Assembly (NCBI GenBank): GCA_963854735.1
Contig: OY978099.1
Coordinates: 868,001-932,000, forward strand
Length of the DNA: 64,000 nucleotides
Direction: 5' to 3'
Source of the DNA: Marvania coccoides
Lineage: Eukaryota; Chlorophyta; Trebouxiophyceae; Chlorellales; Chlorellaceae
The notes under the pieces were generated by a model. It had not been told where the DNA came from, did not search any database, and was given only the letters and a program-made list of their open reading frames with translations. This document shows positions 47,297 to 57,553 of the stretch, piece by piece. The translations under genes were made by a program, and so were the position numbers. The first letter of the stretch is position 1, and every line of letters begins with the position of its first letter.

Positions 47297-49107
47297 TTAT
47301 TTCTGCAGCCCTGGCGGCATCTCACCCACTCCGCCCGCCGGCGTTGCTACCGGCACCGCCAGGAAGCGCCGCAGCATGCGCAATGTGCTGCCATTGAACC
47401 CATCCGCCGCCCCCAGCTCCTTCCCCTCGCTCCTCGCGCTCTGCAGTGCCCCCCGCACCCGCGTCGCCAACACTTTTCCCAGCTCTACACCCCACTGATC
47501 AAAGGAGTTCACCCCCCACACGAACCCGCTCACCGCAATGCGGTGCTCGTACAGCGCCAGCAGCTGCCCCAGCGTGAAGGCGGTGAGCTCCGGCAGCAGC
47601 AGGCTCAGCGAGGGGCGGTTTCCGGAAAACGTCTTGTGCGCCACCAACGCGTGGACGACGCCCTCCGCCACGAGCTCCGCAGGCCCCTTTCCCACCGCCA
47701 ACGCGTCCGGCTGCGCGAAAAAGTTGCACATGAGCTCCTCGTGGCTGGATATAGGTTCTCCGGCAAGGTAGACGTCCTGCTGCGAGGAAACGATGCCCAC
47801 GAACTCGGCAGGCACCACCCGGCCCTGGTGGAGCAGCTGATAGAAGGAGTGCTGTCCATTGGTGCCTGGCTCCCCGAAATCTATCTCCCCTGCCGCGTAC
47901 GGCAGCGGTTTGCCGTCAATGTCAACTCCCTTGCCGTTGGACTCCATTGACAGCTGCTGAATGTGCGGGGCAAACTTGGCCAGGGCTTGGCAGTACGGAA
48001 GAATGGCGCAGGTTGCGTGCCCCAGGAAGGTGGCGTTCCACACGTTGAGCAGCCCCAGCAGCGCCGGCAAGTTGGCCTCCAGCGGGGCGGCGGCGAAGTG
48101 CTCGTCCACGTCGTGCATGCCCCGCAAGAACTGCTCCACCACGCTGAAACCGTACTGCAGGGTCAGAGGCAGCACCCCCACCGCGGAGGACGCCGAGAAG
48201 CGGCCGCCCACCCAGTCCCAGAATCCAAAGGCGTTTTCGGGGTTGATTCCAAAGGCCGAAACTGCCGGGAGGTTGGTGGAAACCGCCACCATGTGGCGCG
48301 CAACAGCAGCCTCCCCCAGCTCGGGGTGCGCGGTGAGCCAGGCGCGCACGGTGCGCGCGTTTCGCATCGTTTCCGCCGTCGTAAACGTCTTCGACACGAT
48401 GATGGCCAGTGTGGTCTCAGGGTCGAGCCCCTGCAGCGCGGTGACCGCGTCCACGGGGTCCACGTTGGCCAGGAATGTCAGGGTGCGGCCGGAGGCGGCG
48501 GCGGCGGCGGCCGGCGCGGTGGCGAGCGCCGTGTGAATAAAAGCAGGGCCCAGCGCTGAGCCGCCGATTCCGATGGCCACAACGTTGGTCAGCGGCTTGC
48601 CAGTGACACCCACCCACTTTCCGCCCCGCACCTTGTCCGCAAAGGCTTTAATCTTGTCTAAAACGGCCCAAACTTTGGGAACGACGTTGTCGCCTTTGTC
48701 TTCGATGATTGCCTCTCTGGGGGCGCGCAGGGCGACATGCAGCACCGCCCGATCCTCGGTAGTGTTGATGTGATGCCCCGAGAACATGGCGGACACCTTT
48801 TCGCGCAGTCCAGCGGCGTCCGCGAGCTTAATCAGCAGCTGCAAAAATCGAAGCGGCGGAGAAGAAAAAAAGTGGGTGGGGTGAGTGGTTGGAGGAAAAG
48901 TGGAAGAATTCGGAGTAGAGATCGCACCTCCATGGTCTTCTGGGTGGCGTTCTGGCGTGAGAAATCCAGATAAATGCCGTTGTGCTCGCGGATCATCGCC
49001 TCGGTGCGCGAGTCATCTTGCAGGAGATCTTTGAGGTGGGTGGCCTGGACCTCGGCGACATGGGCCTGCAGCGCCTTCCACGCGTCGCTCTGGGCAATAG
49101 CCGCCAT
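47297..49107 (-). CDS. glucose-6-phosphate isomerase
   Basis: Exons 49107-48928 and 48838-47297 give 573 residues. Interconverts glucose-6-phosphate and fructose-6-phosphate. Family blocks: [20 protein letters not shown], the phosphate site [36 protein letters not shown], and [15 protein letters not shown] with the Glu of the active site, plus [15 protein letters not shown] and [14 protein letters not shown], the last carrying the base-region signature. The N-terminus ([20 protein letters not shown]) is helical and lacks a transit peptide, suggesting the cytosolic form. The intron is GT-AG and phase 0. It lies 214 bp from the sulfotransferase start on the same strand. Confidence 0.97.
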
Positions 49108-49342
49108 CCAGAAACTGGGTTTCGCTGTTTTTCGCTGCTGGGAGATGATCTCAAGGTGTTTGTTGAGATGCGGAAAGTTCTGGGTTTTCTCTCCTCCACT
49201 ATATGTTTCTGAGATCTCTAAGTGCGTTACAAACGTAAAATGGCGAATTTATTATAAACGCGAGCTGAGAATGACAGAAGTTTGACCACCCTTTGTCTTC
49301 ACCATGCAGGTGCCAGCTGTCATCATGGGAGGTGTGTTGCTT

Positions 49343-50112
49343 CTAGGCCTCTTTCTCGCGCTGGCTGCTGGTGGAAGCGCCTTCCCCCGCAGCAGCCAGC
49401 TTTTTCCCGGACCGCTGCAGCACTCCGCCGACAGCCTGGGTTGCCTTTGCAGGCAGGCTGACAGCCGTCGCCTTGGCGCGGCCCAGCCGCTCTCCCCACC
49501 GCTCCTTCTGCACGCCGTAGATGCGCTCCGCGTCGATGACGACAGCCGCTCCGTGCTGGTAAAAAAATGAAAATGAATAATTTTTTTTTTTTTTGTATTT
49601 TTTTTGATAAATAATTTTAAGTAAATAAAGTAGTACAGCAGCAGACGGAGCAGCATTAAAATGCAGACGGTATTGCAAATGTTCAATGCGAGCAATATAT
49701 AACGCAAAACCCTCACCGTGCGGATCGTTTCCAGGGCAGCAGTAGCCGAAGAGTAGAAGAAGTTGTTCAGCCGAGCGATGAAGCTCCCAAAGGCGTTCGA
49801 AATGCGCAGCATGGCTAGCTGGATGAGGCCCGCAGCCTCCTCCCCGGTCCCAGACTGCACCACCTGCTGGTTGGGCGCCTCTTTGGGCGCCTCCTCCTTC
49901 GCCTCTTCGCTACGCTGTTCAAAGTTGCCCGCCTGTTCAATATCTTCGACCTTGGATTCGTCTCCTCTGGGGGTGACGGGGCCGGTGGGGCGCATCCCCG
50001 TCTCGCGAATCTCCTGGGCTTCCGGGCTAATTGGATTAATCCCTGCAGTGATGATTCCTGAGTCTGTCATTTTTGGGGCCCCAGCAGGGGACTCCTGAGC
50101 GGCCTGGTCCAT
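49343..50112 (-). CDS. hypothetical amphipathic protein
   Basis: Exons 50112-49717 and 49555-49343 give 202 residues. Family not recognised. The first 90 residues are acidic and Pro/Glu-rich (disordered). The middle, GLIQLAMLRISNAFGSFIAR through SSATAALETIRT, looks like amphipathic helix. After the splice the helix continues as HGAAVVIDAERIYGVQKERW and RAKATAVSLPAKATQAVGGV, ending in a short Ser/Lys/Glu tail. A disordered head plus long amphipathic helices could suit a lipid-surface protein, but this is only a guess. The Met at 50112 is chosen because the frame upstream is AT-rich. Intron GT-AG, phase 0. Confidence 0.55.
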
Positions 50113-50359
50113 ATGGTGAGTGGTAAAATTCGCCTTTAAATTGATTTTAAGTAGAAAAGAATGGGTGCAGTGGAAACAGAGTGGAAAAAAATTGCGAGGA
50201 AGCTGCCGTGAAGTTGGTTTGTTTTTCAATGGAAAAATGTTGCTGAATAATTTGAAGTACTGAAAAATTGTGCTAATTAAATTTATATAAACAGGCTGCA
50301 AAGAATATTAAGTCTTTTATTTTGGGACAGGCTGAAAAATGGAGGAAAGAGGTAATGAG

Positions 50360-51440
50360 CTACATAGGGCGAGGTTTGTCGGCCAGCAGCGGCACTGGAG
50401 GCACGTCCACCAGGTACCTCCCTCTGCGGCCCTCAATGGTGGCCACCTTCAGCCGTGGTCCCAAAAAGAACGTCACCAGCGCCCCGCCGATCATCCCACC
50501 AATGTGGCCCCTGCAGCCATAGAAATAAGGAGCGAAACACAGTCAGTTTCCCAAGAACTGTGTCAATGAACATGCTAGCTTAAAAAAAGAAACAGTGCGC
50601 TGCATTGCAAACTCACCAGTTGTCGATCCTGGGGTTGGCCAGGCCGTACACCAGATTGATGAGCAGGTTTTGCCACAGCGATTTCAAGACAAAGTCGGCC
50701 CTCTTCCCATGCAGCTCCTTATTCTGCACAAAGTACATCGCCAGCGCGCCGCCCACCCCAAACACCGCGCCCGATGCGCCCAGCGACGGCGCGGTGCTGC
50801 CGTAGAAGCTGGCAACGTTGCCAGCGAAGGCTGAGATGCCGTAGACCGCCAGCATTCTTTTACCGCCCGCCAGCCTTTCTACCATGGGCCCGAGGTTGTA
50901 CAGGGAGTAGCAGTTCATGGCCAGGTGCATGATGTTGCCGTGCAGCGTGGCGGCGGTCAGCAGGCGCCACCACTGCCCCTTCAGAATGAGGGCGTTGACC
51001 TTCAGACCGGCCACGGTGACGGCATCCTTGGACAGCAGCTGCGCGCCGTAAATGAGAATGTTGGCGAGTATCAAGCCGTTGGTGACCGTGAGAGGCGGCA
51101 GCAGGCTGCCGCTGGCCTCTCCTTGGCCGCTCTGACTGACGGTGCTGAATATTTTCAAAGGGGTGGGAAATGAAGAGAAAATGAGCGATGTGTAGTATTT
51201 TGGCTGCGTAATTCAGTCAATTATGGGGTTGTCAGGTTATATAACGCACCTGCTGCGGCTCAAGCGGGGCGCAGCACCCGCTGCAAGGCCCACCGCCGCC
51301 CCGGCGAAGATCCCGCCCCCGGCAACCTTGAGCCCGTTCCGCAGCGCTGTGTTATTGATGGAGTCGGCACTGCATCGTAAATGAAAGGGAAATAATGCCG
51401 GGAAAGGTCTGCTGCCGGCCTGGCCGAAATAAAGGCCCAT
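50360..51440 (-). CDS. rhomboid-family intramembrane serine protease
   Basis: Exons 51440-51250, 51144-50617 and 50510-50360 give 289 residues. Cleaves membrane proteins within the bilayer. The serine motif is APSLGASGAVFGVGGALAM (GxSG), and the catalytic His lies in the C-terminal NWGHIGGMIGGALVTFFLG. The first-loop block GQWWRLLTAATLHGNIMHLA shows the family's W-R and H-x3-H features with the membrane His in place. About six hydrophobic spans are visible. The N-terminus is Arg/Ala/Gly-rich and not clearly a presequence; an organelle location (plastid or mitochondrion) is possible. The start at 51440 is the only in-frame Met upstream, but a further 5' exon cannot be excluded. Confidence 0.87.
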
Positions 51441-51746
51441 AGAAGATCAGTCTGCTGACTTATGCTTGCGGGAAAGGAGTTGGAGTATGCGATGGGACGG
51501 TCTCCTTCTCCAAATCAAATATGATAGCTTAAAATCAGAAATACTTCAACAATAACACAGCATTTTCACTTTTCTCTGGCGTTACGACCTGGTTTTCGAC
51601 GTTTGTATTCTTTATTTTTATAAATTTAAAGTGAAAGATGACGGATCAGCAAACCTATGACCCCGCGTGATCGAAATAAATAGAATGTGACGAATATAAT
51701 TTTTGAAATAATTGAGAGACAACATCATCCCCTTTCGCTGCGCATC
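51441..51746. promoter_or_regulatory. divergent intergenic region (rhomboid / L2HGDH)
   Basis: 306 bp between opposite start codons, so a shared promoter region. No specific element identified. Confidence 0.4.
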
Positions 51747-53078
51747 ATGAGGGCTGCTGTGCGCCGATTCAAGCCCTTTATCAGGCTGCTATCTACCGCA
51801 GCTCCAGACGCTGGAGCGATTGTGGTCGGCGCTGGTGTCGTCGGTTTGGCCATCGCCAGACAGCTCGCTGCCTCTGGCCTCAGTGGCGTCCTCGTCCTCG
51901 AGGCAGCTGACCGCATTGGCACCGAGACCAGCTCCCGCAGCAGCGAGGTCATCCACGCGGGGCTCTATTACGCTCAAAATTCGTTGAAAGCCCGCCTGTG
52001 CGTCAAGGGCAATAAAATGATGTGAGCACGTCACTCGTTCTCTATCGATCCCTTCACTTGTGCACACCATCCTTTCAAAATATAATAACAGTGTAATAAA
52101 ATGCACCCATCCTATCGTAATTTGTTTTTTTCAAGGTACGATTATTGTGCTGAGCGCGACGTGCCGCACTCCCGCCTGGGCAAGCTCATCGTGGCCACCT
52201 CCGCCGCCCAGATCCCCGCTCTGCGCGCCCTGCAGCGCACTGCAGCAGCCAACGGCGTTTCCGACCTGCGCTGGGTTGACGCCAGCGAAGTTTCTCGAAT
52301 AGAGCCGGCGGTGGAGTGTGCAGCAGCGCTGCTGTCGCCTTCCTCCGGCATTGTGGACAGTCACGCGCTGATGGAGCGGCTGCAGGCGGAGTTGGAGGCG
52401 CGCGGGGGCGCCGTGGCGCTACGCAGCCGCGTTGTCGGGGGCAACCTCTGCTCTCAAAACAACGACGGCAGCAGCGATGGGCTGCATACCATCGAGGGGG
52501 AGGACGCCATCAGCGGCGAACGGTTCACCCTCACCACCCAGTTCCTCGTCATCGCAGCGGGGCTGCACTCGCAAAGCGTAGCAGCCACCCTGCAAGGCTT
52601 CCCACCCACCGCCATCCCGCCGTTACACCTTGCAAAGGGCAACTACTTTGCGCTGAGGCGCAGCGGGGGCGGGCCGCCCCCGTTTTCACGTCTAATTTAC
52701 CCCCTCCCGGAGCCAGGGGGGCTGGGGACGCACGCAACTCTAGACTTGGCTGGCGGGGTCAGATTTGGCCCCGACGTTGAGTGGCTTTCCCCTGGGATAA
52801 ATCCCTCAGAAATCGATTATACTGTAAATCCCGACAGAGGGGCCAAGTTTGAGGCTGCCGCACGTGCTTTCTTTCATGGCATGGCCCAGGGAGCGCTCGT
52901 TCCAGCGTATGCAGGGGTACGTCCGAAAGTGGCGGGGCCAGGGCAGCCTGCAGGGGATTTTGTGGTATATGGAGGGGTTCCTGGGGTGGTGGCGATGTTT
53001 GGGATTGAGAGCCCGGGGTTGACTGCCAGCCTGGCGTTGGCCGAAGAGGTTGAGCGGCGGTTGTTGCAGGGACGGTGA
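51747..53078 (+). CDS. L-2-hydroxyglutarate dehydrogenase (FAD-dependent)
   Basis: Exons 51747-52021 and 52136-53078 give 405 residues. Oxidises L-2-hydroxyglutarate to 2-oxoglutarate, a mitochondrial metabolite-repair step. The N-terminus [19 protein letters not shown] is a good mitochondrial presequence. The FAD-binding Rossmann motif is [18 protein letters not shown], followed by [20 protein letters not shown], the substrate-site block of this DAO-family branch. Later blocks are [43 protein letters not shown] and [10 protein letters not shown]. The intron is GT-AG, phase 2. Relatives in the DAO superfamily exist, but the GLYY and KGxYF blocks favour L2HGDH. Confidence 0.92.
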
Positions 53079-53144
53079 TTTTTATTATTATATTGAACTG
53101 ATTGAACGAACCTTTCTTTTCTTATTCTTTAGACTGTTTGCTGA

Positions 53145-53149
53145 TGTAA
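53145..53149 (+). terminator. poly(A) signal TGTAA (L2HGDH)
   Basis: TGTAA 67 nt after the stop codon. Confidence 0.55.
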
Positions 53150-53885
53150 TGTATTCATGCATACGTATTACAAAAAGAGGCAATTTAAAATGAATGAATG
53201 ATTAAATGAAGGGGAAAAACGACGTTTTTTTCGCCGTATAAGATTAATTAATGAGGAAAAAACAGAAAGGCTCTATGGGAGTTCTTTCTTGAAAGAAACA
53301 GAGGAGCCAAAAGGTCAGTATGTATCAGAAGCAGTAGTATTCATTCAGCCCAAAATATGTTCGGCTTCATGCGAGATGATTTATATTTTGAAGTGCTGTT
53401 AGCTTGAATAGAGCCGAACAAAATTGTTGAGAGCGCGTCAGGGGCTCCAAAGCAAAGCAAGCCTCAAGGGAGCGCCTCTCAGGGTACGGCAAAAAGCATC
53501 AAAGGAGGGAAAGAAGAAGTGAAGAAAATGTGTGTGGAAAAAACAACAACGCGGCTCTCGCAGAAAAAATCATGCAGGATAAGAAAAAACGAAATCGTTG
53601 AATGCAAATGCCTCTCAGCAGCTCGTTCATTTCAGGTGGTGGCAGCGAAAATAGAAGAAAGGCAGGGGATAGGGTGGCCAGTAAAATTTTTAGGCCAAAC
53701 CGAGTTGCCAATTTATTGATGCCTACATATTGATTCCATGCGCTAGTATATTTGAACTAATTTCAAAAATGCATTCATTACCGCCCTGCACCTACACAAA
53801 ACCATGAACAGGAGAGATAGAGAGAACCGACCTACTAGTGCTAGCCAAAACTTTCTTGTCATTTTTTTTTGTGTCGCTAAACAAC

Positions 53886-53888
<3 letters not shown>

Positions 53889-53936
<48 letters not shown>
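53889..53936. repeat. (TA)n microsatellite
   Basis: About 24 uninterrupted TA units, close to the 3' end of the DUF506 gene. Confidence 0.97.
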
Positions 53937-53938
<2 letters not shown>

Positions 53939-53973
53939 AAGACAGCCAGCCTTCCTACGTAGTTGGGACTAGG

Positions 53974-55318
53974 CTAGGCCCTGCCGCCGGCCATGCGCAC
54001 CCGCCTAATGGGTGGAGTGACCCACTCAGGGGGCGGTGAGGCGCTGCTCTCTGAGGCAGCGGGGGGCGTTCTCTGGTGCTTGGGGGTAGCGCACCCCGAC
54101 GCCGCCAGGTCCGCGCTCAGCAGCGACCTGGGTTTCGCCCCAGGGCGCAGGTGGGAGCCGCCTTTCGGCACCGCACGCCCCGCCAGCACCGCCGCCGCGC
54201 CGCTCAGCACTGCGCGAGGGGACTCGCCATCGCGGGAGGTGCAGCACAGCGCAGAGGGGCAGGCGGCGGTGCAGTACAGCCCGGCGCAGGCGTAGGTGGG
54301 GGAGCCCGCGCCGCCGCGGGGAGAGGAGGCATCGGTGGGAGAACTGACGTCCAAGTCTCTGGCCTTGGCAGGCAGCCACTTGGACAGCAGGCTCTTGCTC
54401 TGGCGCCACGGGGGCAGCGACAGCCCGCGCTCCTTGAACGCCAGCTGCATTTCCGCGCACAGAAACTGCAGCAGCGGGGACAGCGCATCTGGCGAGAGTA
54501 CTATTTCGGGCGGGATGGCCTCTAGAAGGCCCGCATAGCGCTCGGTGGGGTGCGGGATCTCAAAGTGGTCGCGGAAGTGCGCTTCTACGATGAAGTGGGT
54601 GCCTGGCTCGTCGCTGGGGGAGGCGCTGTCGTCGGAGACCACGAGGAACTCGTTGCGGAGGTTGAAGAAGCAGTCGGTGGTGCCGGCGGAGGCGCCCAGG
54701 GCGGATCGCAGGTGCACACGATAGCCGCAGCTGGTGAGCTTGGTGGCCAGCACCACGACGTCGATCTCGCCCTCCTCAGCCAGCACGTCACGCTTCATCA
54801 CCCGCACGTCGCGAAGCAGCTGAACAGAAAAGAAAAAAATACAGGGAGAGTAAGCATACGGTCAACGGGGCATCGTAGGAAGGTTCAGAGTGCCGACCGA
54901 CAAGACATCTAGGGGTGTCTCATGCCAGAAACCAATTCAAAAGAATCCAATCCAAGTAACAGATGTCGGGAACCAGCCTTTGGCGCGATGGAGGCCTCGC
55001 AGTGTCTGATTAGCATGTCCAATGCATATACTCACCCTGGCATGTGCCATCGAGTGTGGCCTCAACCAAGCTGACAGATGATCCTTCAAAATTTTCTTGG
55101 TCGCAAGTAGACGATCCTTTGCCCATTGGTTTCGCTCCGTGCAATCGACCTGCAGAAGAACAACACTCACAGGGTCGCGACCACAGAAAAAACAAACACA
55201 AGTGTGTTTGCCCGATCATGTTTTGGTATGGCCTTTCCCTCACCTCCAAGTGAAATGTGAGCGTCTGAGACCCCAGCGATGAGGAGCTAGTCGCAGGTTG
55301 AGCGGGGAAGCAGCACAT
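53974..55318 (-). CDS. DUF506 / PDDEXK-like protein of unknown function
   Basis: Exons 55318-55244, 55149-55036 and 54819-53974 give 344 residues. The central block follows plant DUF506 (Pfam PDDEXK_6): LTSCGYRVHLRSA, EFLVVSDDS, then THFIVEAHFRDHFEIPHPTE and RYAGLLEAIPPEIV, FLCAEMQLAFKERGLSLPPW and LSKWLPAKA. This family has a predicted restriction-nuclease-like fold but no proven nuclease role. The C-terminal 110 residues are Ser/Pro/Ala-rich and contain a Cys patch (YCTAACPSALCC) not typical of the family. The N-terminus is short and may lack a further 5' exon. Introns are GT-AG and phase 0. Confidence 0.85.
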
Positions 55319-55693
55319 TGTGTGGGCCTATCGCTATTGCTATTCTGTTTACGTTTTCGAGATGCTTACTTGTACTCTAAAGGATTTCACCTCTACCTCT
55401 ACGTTACGCTGCAACATAAATCATGTGGCAGGTGTCATAAAATAATGAAAATAGCATACTGAGTGGCTGCGAACAATCCAAGATATATTCTTTTATGATG
55501 CTCGTGCGTGGCGCGCTTGGTGTGTGTGCGTTGAGCCGTTTTCTTGAGCCACCCAACCAAATAGCGCAGGCGACAGGGATGAACACCTTCACCTATGCGG
55601 CTGTGCCAGTCCCCCACGGTGGAACTCCATTTGAATCGAGAAACGGCAGCCATTTTGCCATCGGTCAAACAACCGCCAAAAAATAACTTCAGC
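55319..55693. other. intergenic region
   Basis: 375 bp between the DUF506 start and the MoaC stop, both on the minus strand. Nothing recognised. Confidence 0.5.
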
Positions 55694-56592
55694 TCACACA
55701 CTCTGGTCGTCCCCCCTCACCCACAGCCCACTCTTCCCGCCCTCCTTCCGCAGCAGCTTCACCCCCGTGATCTCAATCGTCTTGCTGGCGGCCTTGCACA
55801 TGTCGTACACCGTCAACGCTGCCACCGCCACCGCAGTCAGCGCCTCCATCTCCACGCCAGTGGGGCCCACGGTAGAGGCAGTCGCCTGCACCTCCACTGC
55901 GTGCCGCGGCTCGCTCAGCTTCAGCGTCACGTTCACGTGGGAGAGCAATAGCGGGTGGCACAGCGGTATGAGCGTGGAAGTGTGTTTTGCGCCCATTATG
56001 CCCGCCAGCTGGGCGGCGTTGAGCACGTCGCCCTTTGCCAGCTTGTTGGCGGCCACCAGGGCGAAGGCGGAGGGCCCCAGCAGCACGGAAGCGGCGGCAG
56101 TGGCGGAGCGACTGCTGGCGGCTTTATGCCCAACGTCCACCATCGCAGCCTTGCCCGCGTCGTCTGTGTGGGTGAGACGGGGCGCGGCAGCGGGGTTTTG
56201 GTGGTCTGAGGCGGCGCTGATAGGCACTGAGGAAGTTGTGGAACAATTTCTGCTGCTGCTGCTTTGTGCTGTGGGTGTGGAAGTTGAGGACAAGGGATCG
56301 CTGCCATCGTCTTCTATGCCAAAAAATGCGTGGATTTCATCGTTTAAGGCCGCGGCTTGGCGCGCGATGTGGGTAGCGGAGGCGTCAGAGTCGGCGGTGG
56401 CAAAAGAGCGGACGACCTCCGCAGCGGCAGAAGTTACGCACTGCAGCGGAAAAGCAATGTGCAATTAGTTCTCATAACTGTTTGGATTTTCCCCCACAGG
56501 TCTCAACTTACTGGGAGCTGAGGGAGAGACGTCGATTTTGATTTTGATTTATTCAGCAGCAATTCAAGTCCCGTTCGCCCCACAGCTCTCAT
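55694..56592 (-). CDS. cyclic pyranopterin monophosphate synthase (MoaC / CNX3)
   Basis: Exons 56592-56512 and 56440-55694 give 275 residues. Works with MoaA/CNX2 in the first step of molybdenum cofactor synthesis, in mitochondria of plants. MoaC blocks: RLTHTDDAGKAAMVDVGHKA, then IMGAKHTSTLIPLCHPLLLS, VQATASTVGPTGVEMEALTA and VAALTVYDMCKAASKTIEIT, with KLLRKEGGKSG near the end. The His and Lys residues of the active site are present. Before the domain are about 120 residues of Ala/Ser-rich, acidic linker (IHAFFGIEDDGSD) absent from bacterial MoaC. The N-terminus MRAVGRTGLELLLNKSKSK is basic and may act as a mitochondrial presequence. Intron GT-AG, phase 0. Confidence 0.94.
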
Positions 56593-57553
56593 CTTGAAGC
56601 TTCCAAGGCATGCAATTTTCCGTAAATATGTTTATATAGGTGGGAAATTGCGGGGCTATTCGCGTTGAAAAGCCCAAAGTTCATTTTTTTTGTGAATTTG
56701 AGACCATCTGTTCTTCGGATTTTGAGCTGGGCCCCTCAAAACTCTTGATGCATCGCCTCCCACGCCTGATGATGTGGATTCCCTTTTCGCGGCTGCTACG
56801 GTCCGTCTTTCGTGGCGCCGTTTAGGTGATGATAGCCACTCACAAGGTGCAGTTACATCAGCAATGCAACAAGCATTTTACCGACATGCAAAGAGGGCCA
56901 ATAGTATACACATTTGATTCGGTATCATTAAGTTAAGTCTTGAGCTGGTTTTTCAATGCGGGAGTTGTGAAAGTCGAATTCAACAGCCGTTGGGAGCTGG
57001 AACAACATGAGTTTAATTCAAGGGAAATATGACCTTTGTAGTATCAGAAAAATAGTGGCAGCAGGAAAAACATTGGGGAGTGAAGCGGAACCAAAAAAAA
57101 CAGAAGATTTTACTAGTCCCGAAGACTCCATCAAAGTATAGCCAAAATTCTCTGGAAAATTCAGTTTTTTTCTGATGTATTAAGTCGTGTGCAGATAATA
57201 AACTAGCTAGCTAACGAACTAACAGAGTGCAATGACACAGCCGAATGGAAAAGAAAACGAAAGTGGGTTAAAAAAATGGGACAGTGATGAAGAAAAGAAC
57301 AGGCTGCGCACCATGGACTGCTCCTGCGGCTGAAAATATTAAAGCCTTCATTTTTAATCATGGCATCAAACACGCAATGCAGAGGAGAATGGTAATGGGA
57401 GGGGAAAAGGGTGGTGAAATAAGAAGGAGGAAGTGAAAGAGGGCAAAAGGAAAAGGAGTACTCGCTATTGCTGCTGAAAAAGAAGGAAGTTCAAGCGGTT
57501 GAATATAGCAAACAGGTGGTGAGGAGGGGGAGGAACAGTTTAATTTAATTAGT
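56593..57553. other. intergenic region
   Basis: 961 bp of AT-rich DNA between MoaC and the first wall-protein gene. Short frames (for example 56640-56825) have no recognisable family. No RNA gene seen. Confidence 0.5.

Larger units (their letters stand above)
53079..53973. other. convergent intergenic region
   Basis: 895 bp between converging genes. Contains the TGTAA above and the AT microsatellite below; no gene or RNA recognised. Confidence 0.5.

Noticed and set aside
49304..49570. Plus-strand frame with signal-peptide-like start (MQVPAVIMGGVLLLGLFLA)
   Set aside because: It lies antisense to exon 2 of the hypothetical minus gene; no splice context or homology.
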